Shown here one piece after another: positions 1 to 7,382 of a stretch of DNA of 16,313 bases. Source of the DNA: CAZVWV01 sp964631745. GTDB lineage: Bacteria > Bdellovibrionota_C > UBA2361 > JBGSMV01. The stretch lies in the NCBI GenBank assembly GCA_964631745.1, contig CAZVWV010000091.1:1-16313 (forward strand), in the 5' to 3' direction. The number at the start of each line of letters is the position of its first letter. Position 1 is the first letter of the stretch. A program made the translations under genes and the position numbers. Under the pieces are notes generated by a model. That model was not told the origin of the DNA. It saw only the letters and a list, made by a program, of their open reading frames with translations, and searched no databases.

Positions 1-21
1 GGCTTGGGGCTCGAAGATTAG

Positions 22-164
22 GGAGCGCAGGCGATTCGCCTGCCGGTGCCTAGAAGTGGTACTACATCTTAGGCCGACAGGCAGCACTAGGTGCGAGCAG
101 GTGGTGGCTTCGCCCTCAAGTGTAGTGCCACTATAACCATCGGCGGACGAGTCGTCCGCGCTCC
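22..164. repeat. Nested palindromic repeat, copy A of a dispersed family
   Basis: A 143-bp imperfect inverted repeat bounded by GGAGCGC (22-28) and GCGCTCC (158-164). Each end carries its own near-perfect hairpin: GCAGGCG-ATT-CGCCTGC at 27-43 and GCGGACGA-G-TCGTCCGC at 143-159. Inside these, GTGGTACTACA (56-66) pairs with TGTAGTGCCAC (121-131). The central part contains small stem-loops such as GCAC-TAG-GTGC. The section 42-134 is co-linear with the minus-strand copy at 1797-1889. The paired-hairpin layout resembles REP/BIME elements, which in other bacteria are mobilised by REP-associated tyrosine transposases. No such transposase is in the window, and the family assignment is inference. Confidence 0.8.
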
Positions 165-649
165 ATAATATCTCGTGCTTTACCCGGGGTTTTTGAGCAA
201 TTACAAATAAAACGCCTAACCCACCAGATCTTCACTCTCACCAGAGATACAGGCACTCTCCAGTGCCTGCGCGCATTGATGGCGCAACTTGATCACGTGC
301 TGAATAAACGGATTTATGTCATGTGCTGATGGTGTGAATAGATCGCGTGAGTGCCGAAGTTCCCCGCCGTGACCAAAACTGAAGCTGCTATGAGATGGCC
401 AGTTTCCCGCAACCGGCAGCGCACGCCCATCAGCCCCAAGCGCATGGACTTCAACACAAAACGGTCAACATGATTTCCAGGGTCTACTATTTTGTGGTGG
501 TTCCCGTTAAATTTGATTCCGGCGGGATAAGTTGCATGAGCCCACTTCAATGCCTCGCCCATCACCAGTGGGTCAGCGCATATGGGGTGGGTTATACCGA
601 ATGATGTGTACCACCAACCTCTATGACACTCATATCAAAACCTAGTACC
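165..649. other. Intergenic stretch without a convincing gene
   Basis: About 485 bases between repeat A and the stop codon of the last gene of the minus-strand cluster. I see one clean hairpin (250-269). There is an 83-codon open frame on the minus strand (565-314, GTG start) with no ribosome-binding site and no recognisable family. No tRNA or rRNA gene and no T-tailed terminator for the upstream minus-strand genes is visible. It may contain a decayed gene, but nothing I can name. Confidence 0.6.
250..269. repeat. Short perfect hairpin
   Basis: CAGGCACT (250-257), a CTCC loop, then AGTGCCTG (262-269): an 8-bp perfect stem. No T-tract follows on either strand, so it is not a typical Rho-independent terminator. 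Its role is unknown. Confidence 0.6.
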
Positions 650-1417
650 TTAACTGATCTCCTGAGTCAACCTCACGCCCCAACCGAAGGTTCCGCCGTG
701 AGGCTTTAGGATTTTTGGATCTGCGCCCAAAAGCTGTAAGTTTAGTTTCGTTCCGGCCTTAAGGCTGCAAGCGAAGGTTCCTAATTCAGGAATCATTTGA
801 TTCTGAGTGGTTCGGGCTAGCTCGACCCGCTGGGCAGGCACGTCGCCTAAAGCGCGCAGATTAAAGACCAGCGCCATACTCTTTAGGTTCTGTACCGAGC
901 AGGTTGAGGCTCCTGCTTTAAACTCAAAAATCACGGCTAAGGGTGGATTCTGAAGATTTTTCGGGGAAGCCTCCTCATAGAACGCCACAATCATGCGGTG
1001 GCTCTCCGCTGAGAGTTTAGCAACCGCTCGGTTTAAGGTGAAGGCCTGGCCGCCGTAAGTCAAATAAGCGCCGATATCAAAAGTGGTCGGTAGAGTCTTA
1101 CTAGAGTCACCTGTCGGGCGAAGCTCTGTCTTGGTCGGTTCGACACCGGGAGCTAGGGTAACAGGTACGGCACTTCTTGTGTTAATGCTGGTATTTGTTT
1201 GATTGGTCCGTTCACTCGTGGCCACCGTTGTAGGGCGCGCCTCGATTGGTGCCTTTTCGTCAGGCGAAACACTAGTGCTCGATTGGACTTTGGAAATTTC
1301 TACCCCTAAGAAATAAACCAGAGTGGTCAGTATGCCTAACACCACAACCGCGCCGACCATTACCAAAGCGGCCGGTATGCCTTTTTCCAACGAAGGGGGC
1401 CGCAACTCAGTACTCAC
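650..1417 (-). CDS. Bitopic membrane protein of unknown function
   Basis: A 255-residue protein I do not recognise. It has a short N-terminal cytoplasmic segment and one hydrophobic helix at about residues 14-38. A Thr/Ser/Pro-rich low-complexity linker follows (about 45-110), then a C-terminal domain of about 145 residues (111-255) with alternating hydrophobic pattern, probably beta-rich. C173 and C217 in that domain could form a disulphide in the periplasm. The layout suggests a membrane-tethered extracytoplasmic binding domain (inference). The start is GTG at 1417, directly abutting the TAG stop of the lipoprotein gene (1420-1418) with no gap, so the two are very likely co-transcribed and translationally coupled. 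It is the last gene of the minus-strand cluster. Confidence 0.75.
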   Translation of the reverse strand: MSTELRPPSLEKGIPAALVMVGAVVVLGILTTLVYFLGVEISKVQSSTSVSPDEKAPIEARPTTVATSERTNQTNTSINTRSAVPVTLAPGVEPTKTELRPTGDSSKTLPTTFDIGAYLTYGGQAFTLNRAVAKLSAESHRMIVAFYEEASPKNLQNPPLAVIFEFKAGASTCSVQNLKSMALVFNLRALGDVPAQRVELARTTQNQMIPELGTFACSLKAGTKLNLQLLGADPKILKPHGGTFGWGVRLTQEIS

Positions 1418-1732
1418 CTAATAGCGCCTATCAAAATTGCGGTCCCTGTTTAGATAATTCTCGTCGGCATCATCCTCCCAACCATCCGAGTGAGTTGTTG
1501 GTTCCCTCGAAATGGTGTCGCCTTTCTGGTCGTACGTGAACTCTGAATCGTAACGCTTACGCTCTCTAGCGCGTCGCTCCTGCTCATCACGGTCGATCTT
1601 CCTAAACCCCTCGGACATCTGATCTAAACCTTTACCTATTAGTTCGGCAGGTCCCTCCGGTTTTCTTTCAATGCAAGCGTTCAAGCTGAACGAACATCCC
1701 AGAATAAGTGCTGCAATTAGAATATTCTTCAT
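1418..1732 (-). CDS. Small predicted lipoprotein
   Basis: A 104-residue protein with a lipoprotein signal peptide: Met-Lys-Asn start, hydrophobic stretch at about residues 4-16, and the lipobox Leu-Asn-Ala-Cys with the lipidated Cys at position 20. The residue after Cys is Ile rather than Asp, so the E. coli inner-membrane retention signal is absent; outer-membrane sorting is inferred. The mature part (about 84 residues) is very hydrophilic, rich in Asp, Glu, Arg and Lys, with no recognisable domain, and may be disordered or coiled. It abuts the bitopic protein gene with zero gap. A 133-bp gap containing repeat copy B separates it from the secreted-protein gene upstream. I do not recognise a family. 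Confidence 0.75.
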   Translation of the reverse strand: MKNILIAALILGCSFSLNACIERKPEGPAELIGKGLDQMSEGFRKIDRDEQERRARERKRYDSEFTYDQKGDTISREPTTHSDGWEDDADENYLNRDRNFDRRY

Positions 1733-1741
1733 AGTGCCTAG

Positions 1742-1770
1742 ATCTTAGAGAATTAAAGAGATTTTCACAA
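1742..1770 (-). promoter_or_regulatory. Possible promoter for the lipoprotein gene
   Basis: On the minus strand TTGTGA (1770-1765) is followed after 17 bases by TAAGAT (1747-1742), matching the sigma-70 consensus at 4/6 in each box. The ATG is 9 bases below the -10 box, so the transcript would have almost no leader. This would allow the lipoprotein and bitopic genes to be expressed independently of the mre operon. Weak evidence. Confidence 0.3.
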
Positions 1771-1796
1771 CACCAGTACACCAGCGGCCAGTGTGC

Positions 1797-1889
1797 ATAG
1801 TGGCACTGCTTTCTCGGGCGTAGCCACCACCTCTTCGCACTTTGTGCTGCCTATCGGCTTAAGATTCAGTGCAAGTTCGTGGCACCGGC
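1797..1889 (-). repeat. Dispersed structured repeat, copy B
   Basis: Read on the minus strand, this segment aligns without gaps to bases 42-134. The 67-bp core (1863-1797 against 68-134) matches at 54 positions by hand count, including the shared strings AGGCAGCAC and AGGTGGTGGCT. The upstream flank on this strand (to about 1907) can also fold into an imperfect hairpin with GCCGG and CCGGC arms. Its sequence differs from that of the copy A hairpin but its place is the same. The copy begins inside the last seven codons of the 357-aa gene and fills most of the gap before the lipoprotein gene. Confidence 0.8.
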
Positions 1890-2939
1890 CGGCGAGGTCC
1901 CCGGCGCCGCTTCATATTTCATGCGCAGCGCTTCGCGGGAGTATTTGTGAGTGCGTTCCGAACGCGTTAAAACCAAGGCGCATTTTATTGCCTTCGCCTG
2001 CACATCCCCCTCTTCACCGAAAAGCCGCAAATCTTTCTCGAACTCTACAGTCTTAACGTAGACGGTCTCAGACAGTTCACTGGCGCGGGTGAGCTGCACG
2101 GCATTTTGCAAAAGCACTTGCACTTTAACACCCGCAAGATAGTCGCCCCGGTTAAGTTCTGTTTTGATTGAATGCGAAGTGTCAGGCTCATAATCCAAGC
2201 TCAAGCTGGGATCTTTAGTTAAGGACTCGTCCGAGGCTAGTCTTGCCGGAAAAACATTTGGAGTGGTGAAAATCTGCATTAACCCGTATCCCAACCCTGC
2301 TCCACTTTGAACAGCGGCCGAGCCATTTGCATAAACCGCTGTCTCAACGGCCTCAAGCTCGAAATTCTCTGGCCCCACTAACGGATCTGCCTCCGAAGTC
2401 GACTTCCCTCCTGTTTTGCGCTCCACCTTGACTGGGCAGATCATAAGCATGCGCTGATCGCTTTGTAGCTTAGGAACTAATATTCCTAAATCGAAATTGT
2501 CACGCCCCGAGAGGAGCAGCTTCCAGCTCGTTTTCTTATCCGGCCTGACTCTAATCCCGCCCGCATATTTCTTAAAGCGCGCACGATCGCTCTGGACGGT
2601 CACCGTTCTCTGATCGAACTTAACTCTAGCCTCAAAGCGCTCTTCAGTGTTTGAGTGTGGAGCCCTCGCTAAGAACCTCAGCCGAACATCTTTGACCGAG
2701 GCTTCCCATTCCAAACGGTTGTTCCGCCAAAATTTTGCAACCGATTGATCGGGGATCGGTTCAGCTGCCCCCCATCCAAACTGAGCAAAGTTAGGTACCT
2801 CATCGGCCTCCAACGCCCTAAGCGCTTCCTTGGCGATTTCAGGCTTTAGCGGAGATGCGGAAAAGAATCTCTGCTCCTCGGCTGCCACGAGGCTACCCCA
2901 CAAAATCAGCGCTAATATGCAACTCAAAACTCTTCTCAT
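1866..2939 (-). CDS. Secreted protein of unknown function downstream of rodA
   Basis: A 357-residue protein with a clear Sec signal peptide: Met-Arg-Arg, a hydrophobic core at about residues 5-18 and a likely cleavage after Val-Ala-Ala (about residue 20). The mature protein has no membrane helix and looks beta-rich. It has two Cys (C168, C320) that could form a disulphide in the periplasm. I do not recognise a domain. The ATG lies 18 bases below the rodA stop codon, so it probably shares the elongasome transcript and may be a periplasmic partner or a passenger gene (inference). The final seven residues (351-357) and the TGA stop are encoded by repeat copy B, so the native C-terminus may have been altered by repeat insertion. 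Confidence 0.8.
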   Translation of the reverse strand: MRRVLSCILALILWGSLVAAEEQRFFSASPLKPEIAKEALRALEADEVPNFAQFGWGAAEPIPDQSVAKFWRNNRLEWEASVKDVRLRFLARAPHSNTEERFEARVKFDQRTVTVQSDRARFKKYAGGIRVRPDKKTSWKLLLSGRDNFDLGILVPKLQSDQRMLMICPVKVERKTGGKSTSEADPLVGPENFELEAVETAVYANGSAAVQSGAGLGYGLMQIFTTPNVFPARLASDESLTKDPSLSLDYEPDTSHSIKTELNRGDYLAGVKVQVLLQNAVQLTRASELSETVYVKTVEFEKDLRLFGEEGDVQAKAIKCALVLTRSERTHKYSREALRMKYEAAPGTSPAGATNLH

Positions 2940-2957
2940 ACCTGTCCGTTTGTCATT

Positions 2958-4109
2958 TCACCGGCCAAGATACTGCAAGCGCCGCATTCCCACACCCAGC
3001 ACTAGCCCAATTGCGAACATGGTCGAGGCTAGCGAAGTTCCCCCATAACTAAACAACGGCAAGGGAATTCCTACCACCGGTAAAAGTCCGATTACCATGC
3101 CAATATTTATAATGGAGTTAAAAAAAACATGCGCACAGATTCCAAAAATCACTAAAGCCGCGAAAGTCTCTTTGCTGCGCATCACCACTCTTAGCATTCT
3201 GTAAATAAGCAAGGCATACAGGCACACAACCATAAGAGAGCCGACAAATCCCCACTCCTCACCCAATACTGAGAATATAAAATCCGTAGTATGTTCCGGC
3301 AAGAACTCGAGCTGCGTCTGCGTGCCCTTCATAAAGCCCTTACCAAGAAATCCCCCAGAGCCCACAGCGATCTTAGACTGTATAATATGATAGCCGCTTC
3401 CAAGTGGATCGGCATCTGGATCAAACAACACCATCACCCGCCGCTTTTGATAGTCATGCAACACAAAATTCCAGGCCGGCACAACAGCAAGCACAAAGCC
3501 TAGTACCATTGCAATCAGGGCTTTGGGTCTGATGCCTAAGAAAAGCACCATCGAAAAACCCACCGCGCCGATGGCCATAGCGGTGCCCAGGTCGGGCTGC
3601 ATCACGATCAAAACCATGGGCACACCGAAGATCAGGAAGGGAACAATCAATCCAAAAAAGCCATAGCCGCCGGGGGGTGGCGTAGCGCGAGAGAGATAGC
3701 GCGCTAAACAAAATATCATGGCAAATTTCATCATCTCAGAAGGCTGAAACGTAACCGGGCCAAGCGAGAGCCAACGCTGGGAGCCCTTGGCCGTCACGCC
3801 GATAAGTTCCACTGCTACCAATAGCAAAACACCGAGCACATATCCCGGGATAGCCAGCTTATAAAGCCACTGGGTCGGGATGGCGAGCGCCACCGCCATC
3901 ACCAACAAGCCAAAACCGATAAAGATCACCTGCCTTGCAAAAGATGGACTGCTAAATTCAAATGATAACCAGCTAAATATTTTTTGTGGCCCATCCAAAT
4001 CCATACCTGCGCTATAAAGCACAACCAGCCCCGCGCAAGGAATCAGCAAGGTCAATCCGAACAAAATCCAGTCAAACTGCCGCAGCAAATGTCGATCGAT
4101 CTTCATCAT
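2958..4109 (-). CDS. rodA: RodA, SEDS peptidoglycan glycosyltransferase
   Basis: RodA polymerises lipid II into glycan strands at the lateral wall, working with PBP2 in the inner membrane. The 383-residue protein has about ten hydrophobic helices and the family signatures: QPSEMMKFA in the middle, MQPDLGTA, EHTTDFIFSVLGEEWG containing the conserved Asp/Glu region, and a C-terminal PLPLFSYGGTS-type motif. Length is typical. The ATG at 4109 overlaps the TGA of mrdA by 4 bases. A strong AGGAGG at 4128-4123 lies inside the end of mrdA, 13 bases before the first ATG and 16 before a second in-frame ATG (4106-4104). This supports translational coupling to PBP2. Confidence 0.97.
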   Translation of the reverse strand: MMKIDRHLLRQFDWILFGLTLLIPCAGLVVLYSAGMDLDGPQKIFSWLSFEFSSPSFARQVIFIGFGLLVMAVALAIPTQWLYKLAIPGYVLGVLLLVAVELIGVTAKGSQRWLSLGPVTFQPSEMMKFAMIFCLARYLSRATPPPGGYGFFGLIVPFLIFGVPMVLIVMQPDLGTAMAIGAVGFSMVLFLGIRPKALIAMVLGFVLAVVPAWNFVLHDYQKRRVMVLFDPDADPLGSGYHIIQSKIAVGSGGFLGKGFMKGTQTQLEFLPEHTTDFIFSVLGEEWGFVGSLMVVCLYALLIYRMLRVVMRSKETFAALVIFGICAHVFFNSIINIGMVIGLLPVVGIPLPLFSYGGTSLASTMFAIGLVLGVGMRRLQYLGR

Positions 4110-6001
4110 GGTTTTTTTGTAGCCTCCTCGGGCAAGGCGCTAATCCGGCATTTCGACGGCTCTACCTGACATTCCTTTCTAAAGTAGGCCTCCATCACCT
4201 GTTTAACTAGCGGCGCACTGGCGACACCTCCATGTCCCCCGTTTTCCAAGAGCGCTACCACCACAATCTCAGGCGCCTCGGCCGGGGCGTAGCCAGCGAA
4301 CCAGGCGTGGTCTTCATAATGTTTGCCCTTCAATCCCGAATCCGCGCCAACTGCTTGAGCAGTGCCGGTCTTCCCAGCCACGGCTACATTGAATTCTTTA
4401 GACAACGCGGCCCTATGCCCTGTTCCGCCCGGGTCACTAACGACCCCTTCCATGCCTGCTTCCACAACCTTAACCACCCAGGGTTCAATACCGGTTTCAC
4501 CTTGTGAATCATTGGGCCCAGGTTCATAGCTCCAACTCCCGGAACTGGTTTCTCCACCCATTACAAGTCTGGGACGCTTGAGATGTCCGCCGTTGATCAG
4601 TGCAGCCAAGCCCCTGGCGATCTGAAGCGGCGTTAACGTAACCGCGCCCTGCCCTATCGACACCGAGGGCGTTTCGCCAGGATACCACTTTTTCATCTCA
4701 GGGTTCTTAAAATATCTCCGTTTCCACTCCGTGGAAGGCACAAGACCTGGGGTCTCCGTGACCAGGTCAAGGCCGGTTAACTCACCAAGTCCAAATTTCT
4801 TGGCGTAATCATGTATGCGATCGACGCCCAAGCGAGTTCCCACCGTATAAAAATACACGTCGCAAGATTTAATGATGGCCTCGTGCAGATTTACACTGCC
4901 GTGCCCCTCCTTCTTGTGACAGCGAAAGACGCGTGAGCCCACCGTGAAATAACCCGGGCAATTGACACGCGTGTCCTCCGTCACCACACCTTCAGAGAGA
5001 GCAGCCGCCGCCATAAAGACTTTAAAAACAGACCCCGGAGGGTATGCGCCTTGCACGGCGCGGTTATTAAGCTTTCGTTCACTACCCGTCACTAACTCCC
5101 GCCAAAAGGTGGGCGAAAGCTCTCCTGTAAAAGCATTAGGATCAAAGCCAGGAGCCGATGATATCGCCAAAATCTCTCCGGTATCGGGATCTAGAGCCAC
5201 GATGGCGCCGCGTTTGTCCTTCAAAGCATCGTCGGCTGCTTTTTGTACATCGAAGTCGATTGTCAGTGAAATAGAGCCTCCCGAGATCTCCGGTTCATAC
5301 GAAGACTCGCCAATGCGCACCCCGTTAGCGTTTACTATCACCCCCTGAACACCTCGACGACCTTGCAGATCCAGCTCCCAACGAGATTCAATGCCGTACT
5401 GCCCGACGATATCCCCCTGACGATATAAATAGCTCTGGTTGTTGAAGCGTTCGTCGACCAATTGATCATGCGTAATCTCACGGATATATCCGAGGATGTG
5501 AGAAGCAAATTCGCCGTAAAGATATTCACGCGCTGGACCAACGTTGATCACCACCCCAGGCATTTGGTAGCTGCGCGCTAGAACTTTGGCGACCACCTCT
5601 CTATTCACATCCTTCAAGATTAGCTTTGGTTCAAAGCGACGGCGCTTGGGCTGATTTTGCAAACGGTCAAGATAGGTTTCGGGTGGCACTGATAATATTT
5701 TTGCTAGAGTTGCAAGCGCTGCGCGCGGATCGGGGCTATCCTCACTCACTAGCTCTACGTTAAAGCTGGGGCGATTCTTGACCAGAACTTTTCCGTAGCG
5801 ATCGTAGATAAGCCCTCGGGGAGGTGGGATATAAACCGTGCGGATGCGGTTATTTTCAGAACGATCACGAAAGTAGTCTCCTTTGATTATCTGGAGATAC
5901 CAGAGCCGCGCAATAACAAGGAAGAAAACTGTGCCGCAAAGCGCCAGCGCCAAGTTACAACGTAATGTGAGATTGATATTTGCCTTTTCAACCAGCGCCA
6001 T
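4106..6001 (-). CDS. mrdA: Penicillin-binding protein 2 (elongation transpeptidase)
   Basis: Class B PBP that cross-links peptidoglycan during cell elongation and activates RodA. The 631-residue protein has a short cytoplasmic N-terminus and one membrane anchor at about 14-33. The dimerisation/pedestal domain follows, starting with the PPRGLIYDR motif at about 60-68. The transpeptidase domain has the three active-site motifs: SVFK (nucleophile S324, K327), SCD (379-381, the form usual in PBP2) and KTGT (544-547). Two bases separate it from mreD, and it overlaps rodA by 4 bases. No Shine-Dalgarno sequence precedes its ATG, so translation probably depends on coupling to mreD. The C-terminus has a short Cys-containing tail (C611, C618) that is not a catalytic feature. 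Confidence 0.97.
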   Translation of the reverse strand: MALVEKANINLTLRCNLALALCGTVFFLVIARLWYLQIIKGDYFRDRSENNRIRTVYIPPPRGLIYDRYGKVLVKNRPSFNVELVSEDSPDPRAALATLAKILSVPPETYLDRLQNQPKRRRFEPKLILKDVNREVVAKVLARSYQMPGVVINVGPAREYLYGEFASHILGYIREITHDQLVDERFNNQSYLYRQGDIVGQYGIESRWELDLQGRRGVQGVIVNANGVRIGESSYEPEISGGSISLTIDFDVQKAADDALKDKRGAIVALDPDTGEILAISSAPGFDPNAFTGELSPTFWRELVTGSERKLNNRAVQGAYPPGSVFKVFMAAAALSEGVVTEDTRVNCPGYFTVGSRVFRCHKKEGHGSVNLHEAIIKSCDVYFYTVGTRLGVDRIHDYAKKFGLGELTGLDLVTETPGLVPSTEWKRRYFKNPEMKKWYPGETPSVSIGQGAVTLTPLQIARGLAALINGGHLKRPRLVMGGETSSGSWSYEPGPNDSQGETGIEPWVVKVVEAGMEGVVSDPGGTGHRAALSKEFNVAVAGKTGTAQAVGADSGLKGKHYEDHAWFAGYAPAEAPEIVVVALLENGGHGGVASAPLVKQVMEAYFRKECQVEPSKCRISALPEEATKKP

Positions 6002-6003
6002 AT

Positions 6004-6525
6004 CTAATTAGCAATAGAGGCAAAGCGCCCACCAGAGCCGCGCTCCCGTTTTACCAATATGCGTTTGAGCGCGGCAATCATTAACGGAGCTACGATAGCA
6101 GTGACCAAAGCCTTTCCAATAAACTGCCAGGCGCTGCCAAAGTTCACCGGGCGCACCTCGAATACCAAAACAAGGTAAACAAAATGCGTTAAGAGAAACG
6201 ACCAGAATGAAACAAAGGCCACCGCCAAGGGCGAATCAACGAACATGCGGCGCGACATTAATCCAAAAAAAGCAAAAGTCGCCACGAAGGCGCCGCTCCA
6301 GGGGCCGAGCAAGACTGCGCCGTAAAGGTCGAGCAATAAGCCTAAAAAGAAGGCCAGGATCGCGCCAAGTACGCTGGCCTCATAAAAAGAGATAAAGACT
6401 AATATTACTACCAACAAATTGGGCACTAAAGCGTTTGGCAAAATTGCTGCCAATAGGCTACCCTGCAAAAAAAGGGCAAGTATTACTAAAATTGAGAGCA
6501 GCGCCATCTTTCGCCAGCTATTCAT
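6004..6525 (-). CDS. mreD: MreD, rod-shape-determining membrane protein
   Basis: A 173-residue, strongly hydrophobic protein with about five membrane helices spread over residues 8-155 and a basic C-terminal tail. MreD is an inner-membrane component of the elongasome that works with MreC; sequence conservation in the family is low. Hydropathy, length and its place between mreC and mrdA make the assignment firm. The ATG overlaps the stop of mreC by 4 bases. A consensus AGGAGG (6541-6536) lies 10 bases upstream inside mreC. Confidence 0.93.
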   Translation of the reverse strand: MNSWRKMALLSILVILALFLQGSLLAAILPNALVPNLLVVILVFISFYEASVLGAILAFFLGLLLDLYGAVLLGPWSGAFVATFAFFGLMSRRMFVDSPLAVAFVSFWSFLLTHFVYLVLVFEVRPVNFGSAWQFIGKALVTAIVAPLMIAALKRILVKRERGSGGRFASIAN

Positions 6526-7376
6526 TTTGCAGCTGCCTCCTGACTGGTTTTTACAAGCGGCGCGTTCGTCACGACCAAGACTGTTTCCAACTTTGAGAAA
6601 TCCACGGCCGGTCTCAAAACCACAGAGCTAAACATACTGCCTTCGCGGCGTGCGATATCTGAAACCAACCCGACAAACAGCCCCTTGGGGAAGACCCCGT
6701 CCATGCCTGAAGTAACCACACGATCCCCGATCTTGATCTCCTCTTCCTTCATCACGTAACGCATCTCGCAACCTTCACCCTCTGCGCCCGACACAACCCC
6801 TCGTGCTCGGGAGCCTTGAATGATGGAATCTACACCACTTCCGTGATCAATTATCAGAATAACTCTGGCGGCGCTTGACCCTACAGAAATCACCTGCCCC
6901 ACTACTCCGCTACCTTCTAAAACCGGCATACCTATTTCGATACCATCGTTACGTCCTTTATTTATGGTGACAGCCTTAAGCCAACTTGAGGGATCGTAAC
7001 CAATCACCTCAGCTGCCACACCTTTTAAGTTTTCGGATTGTATTACGCTCAACAAACCTCTTAAGCGCTTGTTCTCATTTTCAAGCTCTAAGAGATTTGA
7101 GTTCTGAGACTCAAGCGAGGCCAGTCGCTCTTTTGCAGTCACCAGTTCCTCGCGCACGTGCAGCAGTCCTAAATAATTGCGGTAGTAATCTTGCACTCCG
7201 GAATATGCGCCGTGACTGGTGTTTTGCAAGGGTGCTACAATTTCGCCGAGCACCGCAGAACCGATCCGAGCCAGTTCGGGATTCTTGGATGAATAGGCGA
7301 TCAGAAGCAGCGAACTACAAAAGAGTATGAACGAAGCTCCCGCTAATCGCGTCCTGTTGGATGCAGCGATTGCCAT
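6522..7376 (-). CDS. mreC: MreC, periplasmic elongasome scaffold
   Basis: A bitopic 284-residue protein with a basic N-terminus, one membrane helix at about residues 11-29 and a heptad-like coiled coil at about 70-110. The C-terminal beta-domain (about 115-270) contains the family stretch GMPVLEGSGVVGQV and, further on, GDRVVTSGMDGVFPKGL. MreC bridges cytoplasmic MreB/MreD and the periplasmic PBP2-RodA complex and switches PBP2 into its active form. Length matches the family. It starts 6 bases below the mreB stop without a clear Shine-Dalgarno sequence, so it probably depends on coupling. Confidence 0.96.
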   Translation of the reverse strand: MAIAASNRTRLAGASFILFCSSLLLIAYSSKNPELARIGSAVLGEIVAPLQNTSHGAYSGVQDYYRNYLGLLHVREELVTAKERLASLESQNSNLLELENENKRLRGLLSVIQSENLKGVAAEVIGYDPSSWLKAVTINKGRNDGIEIGMPVLEGSGVVGQVISVGSSAARVILIIDHGSGVDSIIQGSRARGVVSGAEGEGCEMRYVMKEEEIKIGDRVVTSGMDGVFPKGLFVGLVSDIARREGSMFSSVVLRPAVDFSKLETVLVVTNAPLVKTSQEAAAK

Positions 7377-7382
7377 AATGTG

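Noticed and set aside
314..565. 83-codon open frame on the minus strand in the left intergenic region
   Set aside because: GTG start without a ribosome-binding site and no family I recognise. A plus-strand frame of similar length overlaps it, so chance is as likely as a gene. It could be a decayed gene.
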